Positions 16,592-26,602 of a DNA stretch of 64,000 nt are shown here, piece after piece. This stretch comes from Sphingobium psychrophilum. Lineage in GTDB: Bacteria > Pseudomonadota > Alphaproteobacteria > Sphingomonadales > Sphingomonadaceae. Under the pieces are notes generated by a model. It did no database searches and was not told the DNA's origin. It worked only from the letters and a program-made list of their open reading frames with translations. Both the position numbers and the translations under genes were made by a program. The stretch is from positions 1 through 64,000 of the forward strand of contig NZ_JABBFV010000007.1 in NCBI RefSeq assembly GCF_012927105.1, written 5' to 3'. Positions within the stretch are counted from its first letter, which is position 1, and each line of letters starts with the position of its first letter.

Positions 16592-17833
16592 ATGACCGAC
16601 ATCATTAGCTTGCCCAACAGCCTGCGATCGCAGCCCGACGCCAATGGCCATTTCGGTGCGTTCGGCGGCCGCTACGTGGCCGAAACGCTGATGCCGCTGA
16701 TCCTGGAACTGGAAAAGGTCTACAAGACCGCCAAGGCCGATCCCGCCTTCGACGCCGAGTTCGCAGAATTGATGCGCTCCTATGTCGGCCGCCCCAACCC
16801 GCTTTATTATGCGGGGCGGCTGACCGAGGCGCTGCGCGCCAAGGCGCAGCCGGGCAAAGGCGCGAAAATCTACCTCAAGCGCGAAGAACTGAACCACACC
16901 GGGGCGCACAAGATCAACAATTGCATCGGCCAGGCGCTGCTTGCCCGGCGCATGGGCAAGAAGAAGGTCATCGCCGAAACGGGCGCGGGCCAGCATGGCG
17001 TCGCCACCGCGACCGTCGCCGCCCTGTTCGGCATGGAATGCAAGATCTTCATGGGCGCCAAGGATGTGGAGCGGCAGAAGCCCAACGTCTTCCGCATGAA
17101 GCTGCTGGGCGCAGAAGTGATCCCGGTCCATTCGGGGTCATCGACGCTCAAGGATTCGATGAACGACGCGCTGCGCTACTGGGTGTCGAACGTGCATGAC
17201 ACTTTCTACATCATCGGGACCGCTGCGGGTCCGCACCCCTATCCCGAACTGGTGCGCGATTTCCAGTCGATCATCGGCAAGGAAACCCGCGCACAGATCA
17301 TGGAGGCCGAAGGCCGCCTGCCCGACATGCTGATCGCGCCGGTCGGTGGCGGCTCCAACGCCATCGGCCTGTTTCATCCGTTTCTGGACGATCTGGAAGT
17401 CGCGATGATCGGCGTCGAAGCGGCCGGCGAAGGGCTGGACGGGAAGCATGCCGCGTCGCTGGCTGGCGGCGTGTCAGGCATATTGCATGGCAACCGCACC
17501 TATCTGTTACAGGATGAAGACGGCCAGATCACGGAAGCGCACAGCATTTCCGCCGGCCTCGATTATCCCGGCATCGGGCCGGAACATAGCTGGTTGCACG
17601 AGATTGGCCGGGTGCAATATATGCCGATCAGGGATGACGAGGCTCTGACCAGCTTCCAGACGCTCAGCAAGCTGGAAGGCATCATCCCCGCGCTTGAGTC
17701 CGCCCATGCGGTTGCCGCGGCCGAGCAGATCGCGCCGACGCTGGACGCAGACAAGATCATCGTCATCAACCTGTCGGGTCGGGGGGACAAGGATATCTTC
17801 ACCGTCGCCGACGCGCTGGGAGTGGAGATGTGA
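16592..17833 (+). CDS. trpB: Tryptophan synthase beta subunit
   Basis: TrpB condenses indole with L-serine in the alpha2-beta2 synthase. The 413-residue product has the conserved [15 protein letters not shown] start, the PLP lysine in [10 protein letters not shown] (Lys107), the ammonia/phosphate-binding GGGSNAIG loop, and [16 protein letters not shown] near the C-terminal half. The start at ATG 16592 fits the family. It lies 100 bases after trpF and is followed three bases later by trpA. Confidence 0.97.
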   Translation: MTDIISLPNSLRSQPDANGHFGAFGGRYVAETLMPLILELEKVYKTAKADPAFDAEFAELMRSYVGRPNPLYYAGRLTEALRAKAQPGKGAKIYLKREELNHTGAHKINNCIGQALLARRMGKKKVIAETGAGQHGVATATVAALFGMECKIFMGAKDVERQKPNVFRMKLLGAEVIPVHSGSSTLKDSMNDALRYWVSNVHDTFYIIGTAAGPHPYPELVRDFQSIIGKETRAQIMEAEGRLPDMLIAPVGGGSNAIGLFHPFLDDLEVAMIGVEAAGEGLDGKHAASLAGGVSGILHGNRTYLLQDEDGQITEAHSISAGLDYPGIGPEHSWLHEIGRVQYMPIRDDEALTSFQTLSKLEGIIPALESAHAVAAAEQIAPTLDADKIIVINLSGRGDKDIFTVADALGVEM

Positions 17834-17835
17834 AT

Positions 17836-18645
17836 ATGGATCGTCTGGCTTCCCGCTTCGCCGTATGCAAGTCGCAGGGTCGCGCCGCGCTCATCACCTT
17901 CGTCACCGCTGGCGACCCGGACGTCGCCGCGACACCAGCCATACTCGATGCGCTGGTCGCGGGCGGCGCGGACATCATCGAACTGGGGATGCCCTTCACC
18001 GATCCGATGGCCGATGGCCCCGCGATCGAACTGGCGAACCTGCGCAGCCTGGGGTCGGGCACGAAGACCAAGCATATCTTCGCCCTCGCCGCCGACTTCC
18101 GCGCGCGTCACCCCGATACGCCGCTGATCCTGATGGGCTATGCCAATCCGATGCTGATCCGCGGCGGTGACTGGTTCGCCGACCAATGCAAGGCCGCCGG
18201 CGTCGATGGCGTGATCTGCGTCGACGCGCCGCCAGAGGAAGATGCCGAGATCGGCCCTGCCCTGCGCGCGGCTGGTGTCCATCTTGTTCGCCTGGCCACC
18301 CCCACGACCGATGCGGCGCGCTTGCCGACCGTGTTGAACGGCGCCAGCGGCTTCCTTTATTATGTCTCGGTCGCAGGCATCACCGGCAAACAGTCGGCAG
18401 CCCAAGCATCGATCGAAATAGCGGTCGCAAAGCTCAAGGCCGCAACCGACCTGCCGATCGCGGTCGGTTTTGGCGTGCGCGGTCCGGAGCAGGCCGCCGC
18501 CATTGGTCGGATCGCCGACGGCGTGGTCGTTGGTTCCGCCATCGTCGATATCATCGGGTCGCATGGCGACGCCGCCGCGCCCTTCGTCCAGACCTTCGTC
18601 GCCGCGCTGCGCGACGCCCTTCACATTCGGGAGACAGCCGCATGA
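17836..18645 (+). CDS. trpA: Tryptophan synthase alpha subunit
   Basis: TrpA cleaves indole-3-glycerol phosphate to indole, which is channelled to TrpB. The 269-residue barrel keeps the catalytic acid pair Glu49 and Asp60 ([15 protein letters not shown]), at the same numbers as the Salmonella enzyme when started at ATG 17836. A GTG six bases earlier overlaps the trpB stop and is the alternative start. [12 protein letters not shown] and [10 protein letters not shown] are the loop-6 and phosphate motifs. It is translationally coupled to trpB and overlaps accD (ATGA). Confidence 0.96.
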   Translation: MDRLASRFAVCKSQGRAALITFVTAGDPDVAATPAILDALVAGGADIIELGMPFTDPMADGPAIELANLRSLGSGTKTKHIFALAADFRARHPDTPLILMGYANPMLIRGGDWFADQCKAAGVDGVICVDAPPEEDAEIGPALRAAGVHLVRLATPTTDAARLPTVLNGASGFLYYVSVAGITGKQSAAQASIEIAVAKLKAATDLPIAVGFGVRGPEQAAAIGRIADGVVVGSAIVDIIGSHGDAAAPFVQTFVAALRDALHIRETAA

Positions 18646-19490
18646 GCTGGATCAACCGCGTTCGTAACGCCCTGCCCTTCACAAAGAAGGAAAGCACCGC
18701 TGAAACGCTGTGGCACAAATGCTCGTCCTGCCATGAGATGATCTTCATCAAGGAATGGGAAGAGAATCTGTCGGTCTGCCCCCGCTGCGACCATCATGGC
18801 CGGATCGGCCCGTCGGAACGGTTCGAGCAGATATTGGACGCCGGCTTCATCCTGCTGCCGACGCCCCATGTGCAGGAAGACCCGCTCAAATTCCGAGATT
18901 CCAAGCGCTATCCCGACCGGATCAAGGCCGCCCGCGCCGCGACCGGGGACCAGGACGCCCTCATCAACGCGCGCGGCGCAATTGATGACGTGCCTTTGGT
19001 GATGGGCGTGCAGAATTTTGCCTTCATGGGCGGTTCCATGGGCATGGGCGTGGGCGCGGCCTTCATCCAGGGCGTCAATGACGCGATCGCCCATAAATGC
19101 CCCTATGTCATCTTCACCGCCGCCGGCGGCGCGCGGATGCAGGAGGGGATATTGTCCCTGATGCAGATGCCGCGCGCGACCGTGGCGATCCAAAAGCTGC
19201 ACGCAGCGGGCCTGCCCTATATCGTCGTGTTGACCGATCCGACCACCGGCGGCGTGACGGCCAGCTACGCCATGCTGGGCGATATCCAGATTTCGGAACC
19301 CAATGCGCTGATCGGTTTTGCCGGCCAGCGCGTGATCGAAAGCACGATCCGCGAAAAACTGCCCGAAGGCTTCCAGCGCGCCGAATATCTGCTGGACCAT
19401 GGCATGATCGACATGGTCGTCCATCGCAGCGAATTGCGCGACACGCTGGCGCGAGTCATCGGCTATCTGACGCCCCGCGCGGCGGATTGA
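18642..19490 (+). CDS. accD: Acetyl-CoA carboxylase carboxyltransferase subunit beta
   Basis: AccD pairs with AccA to transfer CO2 from biotin to acetyl-CoA, the first committed step of fatty acid synthesis. The 282-residue protein has the N-terminal zinc ribbon (Cys27, Cys30, Cys46, Cys49) and the crotonase-fold core ([33 protein letters not shown]). Its ATG overlaps the trpA stop. The trpA-accD-folC order is common in alphaproteobacteria. Confidence 0.97.
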   Translation: MSWINRVRNALPFTKKESTAETLWHKCSSCHEMIFIKEWEENLSVCPRCDHHGRIGPSERFEQILDAGFILLPTPHVQEDPLKFRDSKRYPDRIKAARAATGDQDALINARGAIDDVPLVMGVQNFAFMGGSMGMGVGAAFIQGVNDAIAHKCPYVIFTAAGGARMQEGILSLMQMPRATVAIQKLHAAGLPYIVVLTDPTTGGVTASYAMLGDIQISEPNALIGFAGQRVIESTIREKLPEGFQRAEYLLDHGMIDMVVHRSELRDTLARVIGYLTPRAAD

Positions 19491-19524
19491 ACCAGCGCTC
19501 GCGCTAAAAGGGGACAAGCGCGCC

Positions 19525-20859
19525 ATGGCCGACCATGCGGTTTCGGACGATGCACAGGTGCAGGCGCAACTGGACCGGCTCTGGTCGCTGTCTCCCGGCG
19601 CGGACATATTGGGGCTGGAGCGCATCACCGCGCTGCTGGAGCGGCTGGACGATCCGCATCGCGCGCTGCCGCCCGTCTTCCATGTTGCGGGGACCAATGG
19701 CAAGGGGTCGACCTGCGCCTTCCTGCGCGCGGCGATGGAAGCGGACGGAAAGACCGTCCATGTCTTTACCTCCCCCCATCTGGTGCGCTTCAACGAGCGT
19801 ATCCGGGTGTCGGGCCAGCTGATTTCCGATGTGCTGCTGGCCCGCTATCTGGAGCGGGTTCTGGATATCGCCGAAGGGGTGAACGCCAGCTTCTTCGAGG
19901 TGACGACGGCCGCCGCCTTCCTGGCCTTTGCCGAACATCCGGCCGACGCCTGCATCGTCGAAGTGGGTCTGGGCGGGCGGCTAGACGCGACCAATGTGAT
20001 CGTCGACCCGGCGGTGTGCGGCATCGCCCAGCTTGGCATCGACCATCAGGCGTTTCTGGGCGACACGCTGGCCCAGATCGCCGCGGAAAAGGCCGGCATC
20101 GCCAAGGCGGGCGCGGCGCTGGTGACGCAGCGATACGCCGAATCGCTTTTCCCGGTGATGATGGACGCCGCCGCCCGCGCGTCCACGCGCTGGATCGGAC
20201 AGGGCGATGGCTGGGACGCGGCCATCTATCGCGACCGGATGCATTATCGCGACGAGCAGGGTCGGCTGGAAACGCCGCTGCCACGCTTGGCCGGGGCGCA
20301 TCAGGTGCAGAATGCCGCGCTCGCCTTCGCCATGCTGCGCCATCAAAGCGCGGTGCCCTTGTCCGAAGCCGCGCTTAAGGCCGCGCCGCTATGGGCGCAT
20401 TGGCCCGCGCGGTTGCAGCGGCTGGATCGGGGACCGTTGCTAGACGCCCTGCCGCAGGACGCCACGGCCTGGCTCGATGGCGGCCATAATGCCGGCGCGG
20501 GCGAGGCGATCGGCGCCTTCTTCACCGCCGAGCGGCTGGAGGGGCATAAGCTCCAACTCGTGATCGGCATGTTGGCGAACAAGGAAGTGGACGCCTTCCT
20601 CGCGCCCTTCGCGGGCAAGGTCGCGCATATCCACGCCCTGCCGGTGCCGGGCCATGAGCATCATCCGGCCGAGCGCTTCGCCGCCATCGCCGCCCAATGG
20701 GGCATCGGCTGCACCGCCCATGCCGATGCCCGCCAGGCGATCGACGGTATCGCGGCAGAATGCGCGGCGTTCGGCGATACCGCGCCCAAGCTGCTGATCG
20801 GCGGTTCGCTCTATCTGGCCGGCGAAATTTTGCGCCTGAACGAACAACTGCCCGACTGA
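19525..20859 (+). CDS. folC: Bifunctional folylpolyglutamate synthase / dihydrofolate synthase
   Basis: FolC adds glutamate to dihydropteroate and to folates. The 444-residue Mur-ligase-like protein has the ATP loop VAGTNGKGST (residues 54-63), the SPHLVRFNERIR folate-site motif, the VEVGLGGRLDATN block and the C-terminal WLDGGHNAGAG motif. It is preceded by AAAAGGGG about ten bases before the ATG and follows accD by 34 bases, so it is probably the last gene of the operon. Confidence 0.95.
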   Translation: MADHAVSDDAQVQAQLDRLWSLSPGADILGLERITALLERLDDPHRALPPVFHVAGTNGKGSTCAFLRAAMEADGKTVHVFTSPHLVRFNERIRVSGQLISDVLLARYLERVLDIAEGVNASFFEVTTAAAFLAFAEHPADACIVEVGLGGRLDATNVIVDPAVCGIAQLGIDHQAFLGDTLAQIAAEKAGIAKAGAALVTQRYAESLFPVMMDAAARASTRWIGQGDGWDAAIYRDRMHYRDEQGRLETPLPRLAGAHQVQNAALAFAMLRHQSAVPLSEAALKAAPLWAHWPARLQRLDRGPLLDALPQDATAWLDGGHNAGAGEAIGAFFTAERLEGHKLQLVIGMLANKEVDAFLAPFAGKVAHIHALPVPGHEHHPAERFAAIAAQWGIGCTAHADARQAIDGIAAECAAFGDTAPKLLIGGSLYLAGEILRLNEQLPD

Positions 20860-20924
20860 TTATACTTGCGACTGACTCCAATAGCGTAGGATGAGCTTCT
20901 GACCCATGCAGAAGGTGCGATTCT

Positions 20925-21365
20925 ATGGCTTATGGAGAGACTTCCCCCATCGACCTGCCCCGGCCCATTCCGGGCGGCTATGGCAATCGCCTGTTCCTGT
21001 TCGTCATGCGCCGGATGGCGACCGCGGGGGTGAATGACGCCCATGCCGCCAATGCGATGCTGGGCGCGTTCGGCCGCAGTTATCGCCGGCCACTGGTGCT
21101 GATGCGCGCGATGATGCTGGAACTGGCCCGCGCGTCGAGCCGCAAGATCCTGGTCGCGCCCTGCTGCTGCGCCCGCATGACCGCCGACGAGGCGTTGATG
21201 ATGCAGGCGACGGGCGACGCGCTGCGCGATCCCAACGCGGCCTATGAACAGGTGAGCGAATTGCTGGGCAACGATCATGCGCTGGGGGCACTCACCTGCC
21301 TGCAGGCGGTGGCGCAGGCGCATAGCGACCTGGGGCGGCCGCTGGATCTCTACGCGGCGGGCTGA
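20925..21365 (+). CDS. DUF6628-like small conserved protein
   Basis: The 146-residue cytosolic protein resembles short sphingomonad proteins assigned to DUF6628; I am recalling the family from the PRPIPGGYGNRLFLFVMRR start and the Cys run VAPCCCARMT. There is no known activity. The triple cysteine could bind metal, but this is a guess. The ATG at 20925 follows AAGGTG at about 12 bases. It is convergent with the AmpG-like gene and their 3' ends overlap by 16 bases. Confidence 0.65.
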   Translation: MAYGETSPIDLPRPIPGGYGNRLFLFVMRRMATAGVNDAHAANAMLGAFGRSYRRPLVLMRAMMLELARASSRKILVAPCCCARMTADEALMMQATGDALRDPNAAYEQVSELLGNDHALGALTCLQAVAQAHSDLGRPLDLYAAG

Positions 21366-22678
21366 TCCCCCGGATCGGTCGTGGCGGCGGTGCCGACGCT
21401 CGCGTCGATCAGACCCGCGCGCATCATCAGCCAGAACAGCAGGATGCCAGGCATAGCGAGCGCGGTCGTCAGCAGGTAGAAATCAACATAGCCGAACCGC
21501 TCGATCAGGGTGCCTGCGGTCGTGCCGGTCAGGAAGCGGCCGACGATGCTGGCCGCCGCCGAGATCAGCGCATATTGCGCGGCGGTGAAGCGCAGGTCGC
21601 AGAGCGCCGAGAAATAGGCGACGACGGTGACGCCGCCGATTCCGCTGGCGATATTTTCGAACCCGATGGCGCCAGCCATGCCCCAATTGCTCTTCCCCAG
21701 CGCGGCGAGCGCGGCGAAGCTGAAATTGGACACGCCCATCAGGATCAGGCTGAACAGCACGGATCGCTTCATGCCCATCCGGGCATAAAGGATGCCACCG
21801 ATGAAGATGCCGATCAGATAGGCCCAGAAACCGATGCCGACGTCATAAATGACGATTTCATCGTTGGTGTAGCCCATATCGTCGAACAGCAGGCGAAAGG
21901 TCAGGTTCGCCAGCGTGTCGCCGATCTTGTGCAGCAGGATGAAGAGCAGGACGAGGAATGCGCCCTTGCGCCGGAAGAACTCAAGCAGCGGCCCGGTGAT
22001 CGACGCCATCACCTCCCCCATGCCGCGCCGGGCGATGGGATCGCGATGCCGTTCCGGTTCGCCTAGGATAAGGCCGGTGAGCATTGCCGGCAGCGCAAAG
22101 GCGGCGCAGGCGAGATAAGCGCCCTGCCAGCCGATGCGGGCCGCGAGGATCAGCGCCAGAGAGCCAGCCGCCACCGATCCGATGCGCCAGCCATATTGCG
22201 ACATGCCCGATCCAACGCCCAGTTGTTCGGGCTTCAAAGTTTCGATCCGATAGGCGTCAATCACGATGTCATAGGTCGCGCCGGCTGCACCGACCAGGAT
22301 GGCGGCATAGGCGGTCTGCAACAGGCTGGATGTCGGATCGACCAGGGCCAGATTGGCGACCGCCGCCATGACCAGAACGCCCGCGAGCAACAGCCATGAC
22401 ACGCGCTGCCCCAACCGGCCGATGATCGGCAGGCGCACGCCATCGACCACCCAGGCCCAAAGCCACTTTAGATTATAGACGAGAAAGGCCAGGGTGAAGG
22501 CGGTCACGGCCTTCTTGTCGATGCCATCCTGTGCCAGTCGCGTGGTCAGCGTCGCGCCGATCATCGCATAAGGAAAGCCTGAAGAGACCCCCAGGAAGAA
22601 GGCCGCCAATGGCCCCTTTTCCGCATAGGGTTTCACGGCGTCGAGCCAGCGGCTGCGGCCCTGTATGGCGTCGGTCAT
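21350..22678 (-). CDS. AmpG-like MFS permease
   Basis: From ATG 22678 the protein has 442 residues and about 12 membrane helices. The pattern GVSSGFPYAMIGATL in helix 1, NLKWLWAWVVDGV in the first loop region and ATYDIVIDAYRIE match AmpG-type permeases, which import GlcNAc-anhydro-muropeptides for cell-wall recycling. In bacteria with inducible AmpC, AmpG feeds beta-lactamase induction, but no ampC/ampR is present here. Substrate assignment is by family only. Its 3' end overlaps the convergent neighbour. Confidence 0.8.
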   Translation of the reverse strand: MTDAIQGRSRWLDAVKPYAEKGPLAAFFLGVSSGFPYAMIGATLTTRLAQDGIDKKAVTAFTLAFLVYNLKWLWAWVVDGVRLPIIGRLGQRVSWLLLAGVLVMAAVANLALVDPTSSLLQTAYAAILVGAAGATYDIVIDAYRIETLKPEQLGVGSGMSQYGWRIGSVAAGSLALILAARIGWQGAYLACAAFALPAMLTGLILGEPERHRDPIARRGMGEVMASITGPLLEFFRRKGAFLVLLFILLHKIGDTLANLTFRLLFDDMGYTNDEIVIYDVGIGFWAYLIGIFIGGILYARMGMKRSVLFSLILMGVSNFSFAALAALGKSNWGMAGAIGFENIASGIGGVTVVAYFSALCDLRFTAAQYALISAAASIVGRFLTGTTAGTLIERFGYVDFYLLTTALAMPGILLFWLMMRAGLIDASVGTAATTDPGDQPAA

Positions 22679-22757
22679 GATGGCGTGCGTCCCCGGTGGT
22701 CCAATTGCGCGCCACCATATGGCCTGATCGCCGCCAGGCAAGTGTCCTGTGCCGCGA

Positions 22758-23216
22758 TCAGTCCGCGGGCAGGAACAGGCTGAACCCCGGCGGCAGCTTG
22801 GGCCGCCTTGCGCCGCGCAGCGCGGCGTCGATCACGCCGATCGCCGCTATCAGATCGCGCGGGGCATAGGGTTTGGCGAGACAGCCCACCGCCAGCGCCT
22901 GCGCCTCGATCGGGCAGCGCCCGGTGACGAACAGGACCGGCAGGCCCAGCGCGGCAGCGTGACGGGCGACGTCGATGCCCGTTTTCTCGCCATGCAAGGC
23001 TACGTCAGCGATCACCAGGTCGACGCCGCCACCGTCCATGACCCGCACGGCATGGTCATGATCGTCGACCGTAGCCGCAATGCGATAGCCCGCCTGCGCC
23101 AGCGCATGTTCATTGTCGAAGGCGACGAGCGCCTCATCCTCCACCACCAGCACGGTGCGGATCGCCTTGCGACGCGACAGGCGCGCGCCTGCCTCTTTCA
23201 GAAGCCCGAAAAACAT
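22758..23216 (-). CDS. Single-domain response regulator
   Basis: The 152-residue protein from ATG 23216 is a CheY-like receiver: acidic pocket Glu26/Asp27 (VVEDEAL), phospho-acceptor Asp71 (LVIADVAL), Thr98 (VLFVTGR) and Lys115 (LAKPY). There is no output domain. Such lone receivers act in phosphorelays or by protein binding. No kinase is adjacent; the degenerate kinase at 5365-7155 is too distant to link. It is divergent from rluB. Confidence 0.85.
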   Translation of the reverse strand: MFFGLLKEAGARLSRRKAIRTVLVVEDEALVAFDNEHALAQAGYRIAATVDDHDHAVRVMDGGGVDLVIADVALHGEKTGIDVARHAAALGLPVLFVTGRCPIEAQALAVGCLAKPYAPRDLIAAIGVIDAALRGARRPKLPPGFSLFLPAD

Positions 23217-23373
23217 TTGCCGATCCGCCCTGATTCCGCCATGCACCCGATGAAACGCCGCGCCCCCGCACCCGGTTGCCCGATGGGAGGAACAAACCCC
23301 CTCACCCAAGCGCCGGAGCGGCACATTTCAGCCTGTTGCTGGCTTTACACCCATATGGGAAGTGCCAGTACCC

Positions 23374-24777
23374 ATGAAAAGGAACCCGCCCTTGGAACCG
23401 CCGAAAAAATCAGGACCGCCCCGCAGGGCAGGACCAGGCGGCCCAAAACGCCCCACCGGCCCCGGCCGGAGCGGATCGGGCGGGCGTCCTGGCGCGCCAG
23501 CCGGACGCGGCGGAGCGCCGCGGCAGGATGAGAAGCGACAGGATGAGAGGCGTCAGGGCGATGGACGGCCGAGCGATGGCCGCCGTGGCGATGCGCGCCC
23601 GACTGCGGGACCGCGGGGCGACGCCAGGTCGCGTTTCGACAAGACAGACGATAGCCGGGCCGACCGGCCGCGCAGTGATCGGGGCAGTGATCGGGGCAGT
23701 GATCGGGGCAGTGATCGGGTTCGTCCCGACCGCGTTAAGGCCGACGGTGCCGGGTCAAGGCCTGCAACGAGTGCAGGAGCACGCGATGCCACCAGCGCAC
23801 GCCCTGCACGTGGCGCGGTGCCACAGGATGCCAGCGACAAGCCGCGCGTAGCCCGCAGCGAAGGCGATCGGAGCGATCGCCCCCGCACGGAGCGCGGTCG
23901 GCCTGATCGTGCCCGGCCCGATCGGGCGCGGGGCGATGCGCCCCGGTTCGCGGCCAAATCCTATCCGCCGCGCAAGCCCAGGGGCATAGGACCGACCCAG
24001 ACCACCAATCCCCACCCGGCCCGCGCGGCGGCGGCCAGCGACGGCAAGGGCGAGCCGCAGCGCATTTCCAAGCTGCTGGCCCGCGCCGGGGTCGCCTCCC
24101 GCCGGGAGATTGAGCGGATGATCGAGGAAGGCCGCGTCGCCAAGGATGGCGTGGTGATCGATACGCCCGCGACGCTGCTGACGTCGCTGCATGGCGTGAC
24201 CGTCGATGAAGTCGCGATCGCCGCGCCTGCACCCATGCGCCTGTTCCTGTTCCACAAGCCGGCCGGTTTCCTGACCACCGAGCGCGATCCGGCGGGGCGG
24301 CCGACCATCTACGACCGGCTGCCCGCGGACCTGCCGCGGTTGATGCCGATCGGCCGGCTGGACATGAACACCGAAGGCCTGCTGCTGATGACCACCGATG
24401 GCGGTTTCAAGCGCGAGATGGAATTGCCCGCGACCGGCGTGCCGCGCACCTATCGCGCCCGCGCCTTTGGCGAGGTGAGCCAGCAGCAGTTGGAGGATCT
24501 GTTCGACGGGCTGGAAATCGACGGCATCCGCTATAGCGCGATCGAGGCCAATCTGGAGCGGCGCACCGGACGCAACCAGTGGATCGAAATGACCCTGACC
24601 GAAGGCAAGAACCGGGAGGTGCGCCGCGTGCTCGAACATCTGGACCTGAAGGTCAACCGGCTGATCCGCACCAGCTATGGCCCTTTCCATCTGGGCGAAT
24701 TGCCGGTCGGCGCGGTGGAGGAGGTGCGGCAGAATGAACTGGAGCTGTTCCGTAAAAGCCTGAAGGACCTGAAATGA
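23374..24777 (+). CDS. rluB: 23S rRNA pseudouridine synthase RluB-like, with long disordered N-terminus
   Basis: The C-terminal ~240 residues are a standard RsuA/RluB-family enzyme: S4 RNA-binding domain from about residue 230 (RISKLLARAGVASRREIE) and the catalytic GRLDMNTEGLL loop with Asp330. RluB makes pseudouridine 2605 in the large-subunit rRNA. The first ~225 residues are Arg/Gly/Asp/Pro-rich low complexity, with SDRG repeats from a 12-bp DNA repeat. The start is ATG 23374; a GTG at 23362 is possible. It overlaps rsmD by ATGA, so two rRNA-modification genes are coupled. Confidence 0.88.
   Translation: MKRNPPLEPPKKSGPPRRAGPGGPKRPTGPGRSGSGGRPGAPAGRGGAPRQDEKRQDERRQGDGRPSDGRRGDARPTAGPRGDARSRFDKTDDSRADRPRSDRGSDRGSDRGSDRVRPDRVKADGAGSRPATSAGARDATSARPARGAVPQDASDKPRVARSEGDRSDRPRTERGRPDRARPDRARGDAPRFAAKSYPPRKPRGIGPTQTTNPHPARAAAASDGKGEPQRISKLLARAGVASRREIERMIEEGRVAKDGVVIDTPATLLTSLHGVTVDEVAIAAPAPMRLFLFHKPAGFLTTERDPAGRPTIYDRLPADLPRLMPIGRLDMNTEGLLLMTTDGGFKREMELPATGVPRTYRARAFGEVSQQQLEDLFDGLEIDGIRYSAIEANLERRTGRNQWIEMTLTEGKNREVRRVLEHLDLKVNRLIRTSYGPFHLGELPVGAVEEVRQNELELFRKSLKDLK
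23674..23719. repeat. 12-bp tandem repeat inside the rluB low-complexity region
   Basis: AGTGATCGGGGC is repeated three times exactly, with most of a fourth copy. Each unit encodes Ser-Asp-Arg-Gly in frame, so slippage changes the tail length by four residues without a frameshift. Confidence 0.95.
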
Positions 24778-25313
24778 GGATCATATCGGGCCAATGGCGC
24801 GGCCGGCCGCTGACCGCGCCCAAGGGCGACGCCACCCGGCCGACGGCAGACCGGACACGCGAGGCGCTGTTTTCGATGCTGACCAGTCGGCTGGGATCGT
24901 TTGAGGGATTGGCCGTGGGCGATTTCTTCGCCGGATCGGGCGCACTGGGCTTTGAGGCGCTGTCGCGGGGCGCGGCGTCCTGCCTGTTCGTCGAGCAGGA
25001 CAAGCCGGCGCTGGACGCGATCCGCGCCAATGGCGACCGGCTGGGCATTCGTCCCGACATACGGCCGTCCAGCGTGTTGTCGCTGGGGTCGGCGGCCAAG
25101 CCGCTCGACCTCATTTTCATGGACCCGCCCTATGGCACCGGCGCGGGCCAGGTGGCGCTCGACAAGCTGGGGCGGCTGGGCTGGACCAACGCTGCCAGCT
25201 GGATCAGCATCGAAACCGATAAGCGCGAGGATGTGGTCGTGAAGGGCTTTACGATCGACACGGTGCGCGACTGCGGCAAGGCGCGGATCACGCTGCTGCG
25301 GATGGAGGACTGA
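24774..25313 (+). CDS. rsmD: 16S rRNA (guanine(966)-N(2))-methyltransferase
   Basis: RsmD methylates G966 of 16S rRNA using S-adenosylmethionine. The 179-residue Rossmann methyltransferase has MRIISGQWRGRPL at the start, the SAM-binding GDFFAGSGALGFEALSRG loop (49-66) and the catalytic MDPPYG motif (116-121). It starts within the rluB stop (ATGA), an arrangement often seen in this group. Confidence 0.93.
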   Translation: MRIISGQWRGRPLTAPKGDATRPTADRTREALFSMLTSRLGSFEGLAVGDFFAGSGALGFEALSRGAASCLFVEQDKPALDAIRANGDRLGIRPDIRPSSVLSLGSAAKPLDLIFMDPPYGTGAGQVALDKLGRLGWTNAASWISIETDKREDVVVKGFTIDTVRDCGKARITLLRMED

Positions 25314-25527
25314 GCGCCTGGTTTTGCGCCTGTCCCAGCGGCCAATAGAGACAGCGAGTGCGACAGTTAAATAGCGTTTTCGCCATTCTCCACGGTAATT
25401 ATTTAATTATATCAATATATTAACCGTATCCTGTTTCGATTATCGATCGATTTTGCGCTCATAAAATAGGCCGCAACCGGGCGGGGCGGGTGGTGATGGA
25501 CGCCACCCGCCCGACCTACGCAGCCAT
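25314..25527. other. AT-rich gap after rsmD
   Basis: This 214-base gap between convergent genes contains an AT-rich core (TTATTTAATTATATC around 25400) and no convincing ORF, RNA or clear terminator. Confidence 0.5.
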
Positions 25528-26046
25528 TCAGCGCTGGCGGCTTTTCTTCGCTTCGCCGCGATTGACGCAACTGTCCTGTACCGTGCGCGTGCAGACCGGA
25601 TAATCCTTCGCTTCAGTTGGCGGGGGCGTGACGTTGCCGCCCATGGTAACCGGATTGGCGGAGGAGCCAACGGGCGCGGCTGGGTCTTTGGGAACACCTG
25701 CTGGCGCAGGCACCATGCCCGGATCGGCCGGGACGGCGCCCGTCGGCTGACCGGCATTGGGGTCGTCCTGCGGCGGGGTTGCAGGCGTGGCGGGAGCGGC
25801 AGGCGCTGGCGGGGTCGCCAAGCCCGGATCGCTGGGCGTGGCCGGCATTGCTGGCGCAGAGGGTTCGGCGGGTGCAGATGGGGGCGTTGCCGTTGGATCG
25901 GCGGGTGGGGGCGCATCGGCGGGCGGCGGCGTCATGGCGTCACCGGGCGGCTGGCTGCTCGGCGCGGGCGTGTCTTGCGCGACGGCCATACCGCCCAAAG
26001 TGGTGAAGCTCAGCATCGCAACGCCGGCCAGCATGATGGATTTCAT
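25528..26046 (-). CDS. Exported Pro/Ala-rich protein
   Basis: From ATG 26046 (AGGA eight bases upstream) the 172-residue product has a Sec signal peptide (MKSIMLAGVAMLSFTTLGGM, cleavage after AVA) and then about 110 residues of Pro, Ala, Thr and Asp low complexity. A short C-terminal part has two cysteines (YPVCTRTVQDSCVNRGEAKK) that may form a disulfide. No enzyme domain is visible. Such proteins may span or line the cell wall, but the function is unknown. Confidence 0.7.
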   Translation of the reverse strand: MKSIMLAGVAMLSFTTLGGMAVAQDTPAPSSQPPGDAMTPPPADAPPPADPTATPPSAPAEPSAPAMPATPSDPGLATPPAPAAPATPATPPQDDPNAGQPTGAVPADPGMVPAPAGVPKDPAAPVGSSANPVTMGGNVTPPPTEAKDYPVCTRTVQDSCVNRGEAKKSRQR

Positions 26047-26203
26047 CGGGATCATCCTTTCCTATGTTCTTCGACCCGCAGGTCGCTCATTCTCAGACGA
26101 GCATGGCAAGAACCGGACACAGGACGTCCCCGTTCCACCGAGGCGGCAAAACGTGGCTCAGGCGCGGCCAGATGAACCGCATCGGCCGTCGAGGCCTGTC
26201 GGG

Positions 26204-26602
26204 TCAGGGGCCTTCGGGATAGCGATCATATTTAGGCAGTTCGTGCGCCGACGCCATCCATGGCACGGCGTCGGCCATCTGGACATGTCCCCCCGGCGGC
26301 AAGGCGGCGGCATCGTCCAGCGTCGCGCTTTGGATGTCGATCGCGCCGGGAAAGACCACCGGATTGGTGTAGAACAGGCCGGTGCCGCATGTGCCGCAGA
26401 AATGCCGGGTCGCATTGTCGGAAGACTGGTAGCGGACCGGATCGCCGGTGATCGTCACGGCGTCCTGCGGGAACAGCGCCCAGCCGACCATCGGCGCGCC
26501 GGCGCTGGCGCGGCAGTCGCTGCAATGGCAAATGGCGCTATAGGCCGGTTCGCCGGTCGCTTCATAGCGTATCGCCCCGCATTGGCATCGTCCCGTCACC
26601 AT
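26204..26602 (-). CDS. GFA (CENP-V) family protein
   Basis: The 132-residue protein has the zinc-binding cysteine layout of the GFA domain: CQCGAIRYE, then ICHCSDCRASAG and FCGTCGTGLFY. The family includes a glutathione-dependent formaldehyde-activating protein, but most members are uncharacterised and that activity is disputed. ATG 26602 has AAGGGAG seven bases upstream; an upstream ATG at 26620 is less well placed. Confidence 0.85.
   Translation of the reverse strand: MVTGRCQCGAIRYEATGEPAYSAICHCSDCRASAGAPMVGWALFPQDAVTITGDPVRYQSSDNATRHFCGTCGTGLFYTNPVVFPGAIDIQSATLDDAAALPPGGHVQMADAVPWMASAHELPKYDRYPEGP

Noticed and set aside
23674..23719. CRISPR-like repeat
   Set aside because: The 12-bp units are adjacent without spacers and encode SDRG in frame within rluB, so it is a coding microsatellite.
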